38,861 nt of DNA from CAVXDP01 sp964562925 (lineage in GTDB: Archaea; Thermoproteota; Bathyarchaeia; 40CM-2-53-6; CAVXDP01). The translations under genes were made by a program, and so were the position numbers. The notes beneath the pieces are model-generated. The model worked only from the letters and a program-made list of their open reading frames with translations. It had not been told where the DNA came from and ran no database searches. The DNA lies in assembly GCA_964562925.1 (NCBI GenBank), contig CAZLVF010000013.1:1-38861 (forward strand). The letters are read 5' to 3'. Shown in pieces: positions 33,865-38,861 of the stretch. How positions within the stretch are numbered: the first letter of the stretch is position 1; the number at the start of each line of letters is the position of its first letter.

Positions 33865-34815
33865 ATGGGTGAGGTTCCACCACATCCAAAGTACAACGAG
33901 ATGGAAGCTGAAGTAGAGCGGTACTGGGGTAGACGTTGGGGAGCGACCTCCGAGGTTGGAAAGCTTCGAACGGTCCTGGTTCACCGCCCTGGCCCGGAAC
34001 TGAAGGCTATCGAAGACTCTACACGGTGGCTCTGGATAGGCAAACCGGACATCGCGAAATGCCAGGAGGAACATGATGCGATGGTCGAGGCGCTCAGGAA
34101 AGAGAAGGTCGAGGTTCTCTACTTGGATCGCTCAGTGAAAGATCGCGCTAAGATGTACTTCATGCGGGATCAAGCATCGGTTATCCGAGGCGGCGTAATA
34201 CTGAGCCGGATGGCCCTCGAGATCCGTCGCGGCGAGGAGAGATATGTCGCCTCGCGGCTAGGCGAACTCGGTGTCCCCACCCTTCGGACCGTGCATGGTA
34301 CCGGCATCCTCGAGGGAGGGAACTTCATGTTCCTCGACAGCCAGACCGTTCTAATCGGCCAAGGAGTGAGGACGAACCGTGAAGGCGTTAGGCAGGCATG
34401 CGAGGTCCTCGCAGTCCAAGGCGTAAAAGATGTGATCGCCGTCCCTCAGCCCGGATACTTTAGCAAGTTTCCGATGGGATACGTTCATCTGGATGTCGGG
34501 TTCAACTTGGCCGACAGGGATCTCGGGGTTGTCTTCCCTGAGAGTATACCGTATGAGCTTCTTGAGACTCTTAGGACCAGAAAGTTCCGTTTGATTGAAG
34601 TATCCCAGGAGGAGGCTTCGAGGATGGCGACGAACTTCCTCGTGCTTGAACCTAGTAAGATAGTAACTGCTGCGGGAAACCCTGAGGCTAGGAAGGCGCT
34701 TGAGAGACATGGCGTTGACGTTATCGAGGCCAAGGTTGAAGAGTTGATGAAGGGTGGCGGGAGCGTGCGATGCATGACGATGCCTCTTGTTAGAGAGGAG
34801 TTGAAAGGCGGTTAG
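33865..34815 (+). CDS. Arginine deiminase / dimethylarginine dimethylaminohydrolase-like amidinohydrolase
   Basis: The 316-residue protein has the pentein fold. Visible active-site segments are FMRDQASVI (Asp), ILEGGNFMFLD (Glu and Asn), YVHLDVGFNLA (His) and near the C-terminus VRCMTMPLVRE (nucleophilic Cys). It is shorter than classical bacterial arginine deiminase (about 400 residues) and nearer DDAH in size. The OTC gene starts two bases after its stop, so arginine to citrulline is the natural guess; dimethylarginine or another guanidine is possible. The ATG is preceded by the strong ribosome site AAGGTGATT. Confidence 0.85.
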   Translation: MGEVPPHPKYNEMEAEVERYWGRRWGATSEVGKLRTVLVHRPGPELKAIEDSTRWLWIGKPDIAKCQEEHDAMVEALRKEKVEVLYLDRSVKDRAKMYFMRDQASVIRGGVILSRMALEIRRGEERYVASRLGELGVPTLRTVHGTGILEGGNFMFLDSQTVLIGQGVRTNREGVRQACEVLAVQGVKDVIAVPQPGYFSKFPMGYVHLDVGFNLADRDLGVVFPESIPYELLETLRTRKFRLIEVSQEEASRMATNFLVLEPSKIVTAAGNPEARKALERHGVDVIEAKVEELMKGGGSVRCMTMPLVREELKGG

Positions 34816-34817
34816 AA

Positions 34818-35753
34818 TTGAGCGAGTTTGCAGGCAGAGACTTCCTAACGCTCATGGATTACTCAAAACAGGAGATCACACGTTTCCTCAACGTCGCAGC
34901 AGACCTAAAGGAGAAACAGAAGCGAAGAGAGTCCCACGAGTATCTCAAGGGAAGAACGGTGGCTATGATCTTCGAGAAGCCCTCGACCCGGACGAGGGTA
35001 TCTTTCCAGGCGGCAGTTGCGCAACTGGGAGGGCAGAGCTTCTACATGCGGCCGGACGAGATGCAGCTCGCTCGAGGTGAACCTATAAAGGACACGGCTC
35101 GTGTGATCGACCGGTACTGCGACGCCCTCGTCATTAGAACCTTCGAGCAAGAGAGAGCGGAGGAGTACGCCTGTTACATGACGCATCCCGTGATCAACGC
35201 ACTGACAGATCTTACGCATCCATGCCAGATTCTTGCAGACTTTCTAACGATCCGAGAGAAGAAGGGGAGATTGGAAGGGCTGAAGCTTGTCTATGTGGGA
35301 GACATTTGGAACGTCTCCCAAAGCTTGATGGTTGCTTCAAGCATCTTTGGACTGACACTCTACGTGGCGAAGCCGAAGGGTTACGAGCCTCACCCGAGAA
35401 TCTTGGATTTCGTGAAGGAGATGTGTGCTAGAACTGGGGCTAGGGTGGTTCTGACATCGGACCTGGCAGAAGCCATGCGCGACGCGGATGTCATCTATGC
35501 GAACACGTTTCACAGCATGGGTGGCCCAGAGAAGACGAGGGAGCAACGTGTCAAGGCCTTCTTAACATATCAGATTAATAGACAATCAATTGTAGGCGCT
35601 AAGCCTGACTTCATCTTTATGCATTGTCTACCAGGCTATAGGGACGAGGAGATGACCGAGGAGATCGTCGAGGGAGAGCACTCTGTGGTCTGGGATCAAG
35701 CCGAGAACAGGATGCACACGGAGAAAGCAGTACTTTCACTTGTTATCCAATAG
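34818..35753 (+). CDS. argF: Ornithine carbamoyltransferase
   Basis: The protein has 311 residues. The carbamoyl-phosphate loop is FEKPSTRTRVSFQAAVAQLG. HPCQILADFLTI, the ornithine SMG motif in ANTFHSMGGPEK, and MHCLPGYRDEEMTEEIVEG are all present. It forms citrulline from ornithine, or works in reverse in a deiminase pathway. The start is TTG 34818, right behind the deiminase-like gene, so the two are translated as a pair. No carbamate kinase is in the window. Confidence 0.95.
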   Translation: MSEFAGRDFLTLMDYSKQEITRFLNVAADLKEKQKRRESHEYLKGRTVAMIFEKPSTRTRVSFQAAVAQLGGQSFYMRPDEMQLARGEPIKDTARVIDRYCDALVIRTFEQERAEEYACYMTHPVINALTDLTHPCQILADFLTIREKKGRLEGLKLVYVGDIWNVSQSLMVASSIFGLTLYVAKPKGYEPHPRILDFVKEMCARTGARVVLTSDLAEAMRDADVIYANTFHSMGGPEKTREQRVKAFLTYQINRQSIVGAKPDFIFMHCLPGYRDEEMTEEIVEGEHSVVWDQAENRMHTEKAVLSLVIQ

Positions 35754-35898
35754 CACGGTGCTTGGTACGACGAAGTTCGGTTGAGAATATCTGTTAGTTG
35801 ATCCTCTACCTAATATCTAGCGCAGCTTCCAGCAATTGACTCTTGAACAGTAATGTTTTCAATTATCCTTGGCGCATTGATGTGAGCGGCAGTTGGGT

Positions 35899-37554
35899 AT
35901 GAGGAGCGATATTACAAAGAAGGGAAGGCATCGTGCACCTCAGAGAGCTCTTCTGAAGGCGATTGGCCTAACGGAAGAGGATATCGAGAGGCCTTTCATC
36001 GCTGTAGCCAACAGTTACACATCAGTTGTTCCAGGACACGTTCATCTTGGTTCTGTTGCGAACGCGGTCAAGACTGGGGTGGCACGTTCTGGAGGTACAG
36101 CCTTCGAGTTCAACACGATCGCCGTCTGCGACGGTATTGCTATGGGCCATGTGGGGATGAAGTATTCTCTTCCATCGAGGGAGGTAATCGCCGATTCCGT
36201 CGAGTTGATGGTTGAAGCACACAGATTCGACGGTCTCGTACTGATCTCAAACTGTGACAAGGTTACTCCAGGCATGCTAATCGCAGCGGCAAGACTCGAC
36301 ATACCTTCCATTGTCGTGACGGGCGGGCCTATGCTGGCAGGTTACTACCGTGGTGAGAAGGTTAGCTTCGACGCCATATATGAGGCCCTTGGCAAGGTCG
36401 AGGCAGGTTTGATGACCGAAGAGGAGCTGAAGGAGCTTGAGAACAGCGTCTGCCCAACTTGCGGCTCGTGCAGCGGCATGTACACTGCGAATACGATGGC
36501 GTGTATATCTGAGGCTCTAGGCATATCGTTTACGGGTTGTGCTGCATCGCTGGCGATTAGTGGACGGAAGCTGGGGATAGCAGAGAAATCGGGAGAGTGC
36601 GTAGTAAACCTAGTTAGGAGCGATCTGAAACCCTCGAAGATAATGACTTTGAAAGCTTTCGAGAATGCGATAACCGTTGATATGGCGCTTGGCGGTTCAA
36701 CGAATACTGTTCTACACCTGCCAGCGATAGCTCATGAGCTAGGCATCCGGATAGAGCTCGATCTCTTCGACAGACTGAGTAGAAGAGTTCCTCATCTCTG
36801 TAGCATGATCCCTGGAGGCTCATACGCGCTCGAGGACCTTGACAGGGCTGGGGGTATCCCCGCGCTCATGAAGGAACTCCAGCCTCTTCTGAACTTGGAT
36901 GTGTTAACGGTTACAGGCAAGAAGATGGCCGATAATATTGCCGAGGCCAAGGTCTTGGAGCGAAATGTAATTCATCCGATCTCAAACCCAATTCATCCTC
37001 AAGGCGGCATAGCAATCCTCAGAGGAAATATTGCGCCTCAAGGCGCCGTCGTCAAAACGGCTGCGGTTTCGCCAAAGATGCTGGCTCACCATGGCCCAGC
37101 ACGCGTATTCGACTCCGAGGAGTCATGCATGAAGGCCATCCTGAAGGGCGAGATACATGAAGGGGACGTCATTGTAATTCGCTATGAAGGCCCAAGAGGT
37201 GGCCCGGGCATGCCGGAGATGTTGGCGCCGACATCAGCGGTCATGGGAATGGGCATGGGCGAATCAGTCGCGTTAGTAACCGACGGAAGATTCTCGGGGG
37301 CATCTCGTGGGCCATGCATAGGCCACGTATCTCCTGAGGCGGCAGTTGGTGGACCGATAGCTATCCTCAAGGATGGAGACATGATAAGTATCGACATACC
37401 CAACCGGACAGTCAATGCACTACTCTCTGATGACGAGATGAAGTCGAGGTTACAGTCATGGAAACCGCCCGAGACGAGGCCGTTGAAGGGCTACCTGCGT
37501 AGGTATGTTCAAACGGTCTCTTCGGCTGACGAGGGTGGCGTGTTAGGTTTATAG
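35899..37554 (+). CDS. ilvD: Dihydroxy-acid dehydratase
   Basis: The protein has 551 residues from ATG 35899; TTG 35893 is two codons upstream. Cluster and metal ligands appear in VLISNCDKVTPGMLIAAARL and CPTCGSCSGMYTANTMACIS. GGSTNTVLHLPAIAHE, GGIAILRGNIAPQGAVVKT, PRGGPGMPEMLAPTSAV and TDGRFSGASRGPCIGHVSPE are typical of the IlvD/Edd family, here the IlvD branch. It converts the IlvC products to the 2-oxoacids used by IlvE. Confidence 0.97.
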   Translation: MRSDITKKGRHRAPQRALLKAIGLTEEDIERPFIAVANSYTSVVPGHVHLGSVANAVKTGVARSGGTAFEFNTIAVCDGIAMGHVGMKYSLPSREVIADSVELMVEAHRFDGLVLISNCDKVTPGMLIAAARLDIPSIVVTGGPMLAGYYRGEKVSFDAIYEALGKVEAGLMTEEELKELENSVCPTCGSCSGMYTANTMACISEALGISFTGCAASLAISGRKLGIAEKSGECVVNLVRSDLKPSKIMTLKAFENAITVDMALGGSTNTVLHLPAIAHELGIRIELDLFDRLSRRVPHLCSMIPGGSYALEDLDRAGGIPALMKELQPLLNLDVLTVTGKKMADNIAEAKVLERNVIHPISNPIHPQGGIAILRGNIAPQGAVVKTAAVSPKMLAHHGPARVFDSEESCMKAILKGEIHEGDVIVIRYEGPRGGPGMPEMLAPTSAVMGMGMGESVALVTDGRFSGASRGPCIGHVSPEAAVGGPIAILKDGDMISIDIPNRTVNALLSDDEMKSRLQSWKPPETRPLKGYLRRYVQTVSSADEGGVLGL

Positions 37555-37582
37555 TGACACGAACGTACCGCAATCGGAACAT

Positions 37583-37590
37583 TGATATAC
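37583..37590 (+). promoter_or_regulatory. TATA element before the structured RNA
   Basis: TGATATAC is centred about 26 bp before the first base of the long hairpin at 37613, the spacing expected between TATA box and transcription start. Confidence 0.5.
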
Positions 37591-37612
37591 CACAAATACC
37601 GACGTAGACGTT

Positions 37613-37683
37613 GAGACCTTCGCCCTACGGAAGCGCCAGAGAAGGAATACTTCAAGGGCGCTCCATAGAAGCGTGAAGGTCTC
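37613..37683 (+). ncRNA. Candidate structured RNA (hairpin of about 71 bases)
   Basis: A 9-bp perfect outer stem (GAGACCTTC with GAAGGTCTC) encloses an internal loop, then AGCGCC/GGCGCT (6 bp), then a 3x3 loop AGA/AAG, then GAAG/CTTC closed by GAATA. A TATA element sits 26 bp before it. It is either a small RNA or the structured leader of the zinc-protein mRNA that starts at 37720. The shape recalls a one-hairpin H/ACA guide RNA, but I cannot find a good kink-turn or ACA box. Confidence 0.45.
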
Positions 37684-37719
37684 CAAACCTCTCACGGACA
37701 AGACTAGGAGGTGTCGCAT

Positions 37720-37875
37720 GTGGGTAGATGTATCAAATGTGGGAACGAAGAACCGAACGCTAAGAAGGAGTGGAGCATAAAGCCCAAGAGCGGAAATGGA
37801 CCAGCGCTACTGATCAGGCTCTTTCTCTGCTCGAAGTGTGGTAAGAGCTTCCGGACAACGAGCAAGATAGCGTAA
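37720..37875 (+). CDS. Small zinc-binding protein resembling chromatin protein Cren7
   Basis: The protein has 51 residues from GTG 37720, behind the perfect ribosome site AGGAGGTG (37706-37713). The N-terminal knuckle is CIKC, the C-terminal one CSKC, giving a four-Cys zinc site. Between them KKEWSIKPKSGNGPALLIRL and LF followed by CGKSFR match the Cren7 pattern W-x-L-x-PK-x-G-K-G-V-x-I-G-LF...GK-x-FR. In crenarchaeal Cren7 the beta-turns lack Cys; here zinc may stabilise the small barrel. A DNA-binding chromatin role is inferred. A general zinc-ribbon protein is the alternative. The gene ends 14 bp from the convergent UPF0282 gene. Confidence 0.75.
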   Translation: MGRCIKCGNEEPNAKKEWSIKPKSGNGPALLIRLFLCSKCGKSFRTTSKIA

Positions 37876-37889
37876 AGAGAATCAAAGGA

Positions 37890-38861
37890 TCAGACTGGAG
37901 GTGGGGTCTTTCTTCTTTCTTCTTTTGAAAGTCTCGTCCACCGGATGAACTCTTTTGTTGGGGGATATTCATCGTACAGCTTTTGTCTAATGGACTCGAG
38001 CAGAAGGTTCTTGGCTCCCAAAAACTCAGCTGCGGTGATCAAAATGTTTCCCGATCGCTTCGCGGCCTTGAACGCTTTCCTTAAGGAACGCCTCCAGTCC
38101 GATGACCTGAGCAGGTGATGATCTAAGATCGTGACCGAGAGCTCAGAGGTCAAGCGTGCAATATTCTCAAGTCCCATAGAAATCGAATCTTCCGAGACTT
38201 TGAAACCTTTGAGATACAGTGGCGGTCCGCCTAGAATGAGTAGATCAGGTTTCTCTGCAAGGATAACCTTGACAGTCTCGTTTGACATAGGTCCCTGAAC
38301 ATCAGACGCGTACACAAGTCTCTCATCGTTTGAAGCGATCGACAGCATCAAGACCCACCCAAGTTCACTATCTTCTTCCCCATGGTAGACTGGGGAAGAA
38401 AACCTCATCTTTGTACCACCATACTCTAGGGTCTTGTTATCAGCTGTTAGAAAGTCCTTGGCGTATTTTTCAACGCTCTTCCGGAATACCCAACCTCTCC
38501 TTCTCTGGCTGAAGTTTATTGAGTCTCGAACATCCTTCGCAAGGATGATTTTGTCCTTGTAGATGGATTCAGCGATGTCAGGGGTGCTTCCAAGCCATAC
38601 CATTTCCATATAATTTGGCGTATAGTGGTCATGGTGGTAGTGTGAGACGAACAATATGTCCGACTTTGATGCAGCCTCGACGATCCTAGCCCTACTCTCA
38701 TTTCTTGCAGCGTACTCTCTTGGATGCGGGAACATCGGCCTGCGTGGGCCCAACGCGACTCCGGGATCTATGAGTAGAGATATGTCAGGAGTCTGAACCA
38801 GCGTGGACATGGATCTGACACCTAGACTTTCAAACGCAAGCGGCCGGACCCGAATCTTTTT
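37890..38861 (-). CDS. UPF0282-family metallo-beta-lactamase-fold hydrolase (5' end beyond the window)
   Basis: About 323 residues are visible. The frame stays open to the window edge, and the extra N-terminal stretch VRPLAFESLGVRSMSTLVQT is the conserved beginning of archaeal UPF0282 proteins, so the internal ATG at 38810 is not the start. ILIDPGVALGPRR-like ISLLIDPGVALGPRRP follows. SHYHHDHYTP carries the HxHxDH metal motif, PVYHGEEDSELGWVL and YASDVQGPM further ligands, and ILDHHLLRSSDW a late His. The biochemical role of the family is not established. Confidence 0.9.
   Translation of the reverse strand, partial: KKIRVRPLAFESLGVRSMSTLVQTPDISLLIDPGVALGPRRPMFPHPREYAARNESRARIVEAASKSDILFVSHYHHDHYTPNYMEMVWLGSTPDIAESIYKDKIILAKDVRDSINFSQRRRGWVFRKSVEKYAKDFLTADNKTLEYGGTKMRFSSPVYHGEEDSELGWVLMLSIASNDERLVYASDVQGPMSNETVKVILAEKPDLLILGGPPLYLKGFKVSEDSISMGLENIARLTSELSVTILDHHLLRSSDWRRSLRKAFKAAKRSGNILITAAEFLGAKNLLLESIRQKLYDEYPPTKEFIRWTRLSKEERRKTPPPV

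Noticed and set aside
38516..38810. ATG 38810 as the UPF0282 start
   Set aside because: The conserved family N-terminus (PLAFESLGVRSM) continues in frame to the window edge, so the gene is cut by the window.
1..38861. CRISPR arrays, rRNA genes, replication origins
   Set aside because: No regularly spaced repeats, rRNA sequence or origin-type repeat clusters were seen on reading the window.

Overview
The window reads as archaeal chromosome from the TACK/Thermoproteota side (inference). The signs are: TATA-type promoters close to tRNA 5' ends and start codons; a tRNA with bulge-helix-bulge (BHB) introns; TiaS, Tsr3, a PAC2-family protein, Nnr, an adenosine-specific kinase, a UPF0282 metallo-hydrolase; and a small Cren7-like zinc protein. 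TTG and GTG starts are frequent. A run of 100 N (24308-24407) marks an assembly gap, so this is a scaffolded, probably metagenomic, contig.

Layout. 1-8389: housekeeping and metabolic genes (bicupin, hydroxyacyl-CoA/gulonate-type dehydrogenase, threonine aldolase, Tsr3, Nnr, Lrp-type RAM domain, TiaS, PAC2). 8449-8625: an initiator tRNA-Met(CAT) gene that I reconstruct as five exons and four introns, three with good BHB structures. 8626-14483: probably a decayed integrated element, with a multiply frameshifted integrase next to the tRNA and a 12-base copy of the tRNA 3' end at the far side. Between them lie a membrane J-domain protein, a four-helix zinc-ribbon protein, a secreted surface protein, a pyridoxamine-phosphate-oxidase-like protein with a broken second copy, and a transposase tail. 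14583-17424: a tungstate-type ABC transporter operon (tupABC) preceded by a ModE-like operator at its promoter. 17493-24307: MFS transporter, small and large coiled-coil proteins, adenosine-specific kinase, CysRS, phosphoribosyltransferase, HAD hydrolase. 24408-37554: branched-chain amino acid biosynthesis (ilvE, a class I aminotransferase, citramalate/isopropylmalate synthase, the ilvB-ilvN-ilvC-leuC-leuD operon, ilvD), interrupted by an arginine-deiminase-like gene plus ornithine carbamoyltransferase. 37583-37875: a promoter, a strong RNA hairpin and the Cren7-like zinc protein. The window ends inside a UPF0282 gene.

How the genes work together. IlvBN, IlvC, IlvD and IlvE make valine and isoleucine from pyruvate and 2-oxobutyrate. 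The CimA/LeuA-type enzyme with LeuCD can supply 2-oxobutyrate (via citramalate) or the leucine precursor; leuB is not in the window. The deiminase-like protein and OTC could interconvert arginine, citrulline and ornithine. The most notable observations are the four-intron initiator tRNA, the ModE-type operator in front of tupABC, the tRNA-anchored element, the structured RNA at 37613-37683, and ilvN, which appears to start on ATA.
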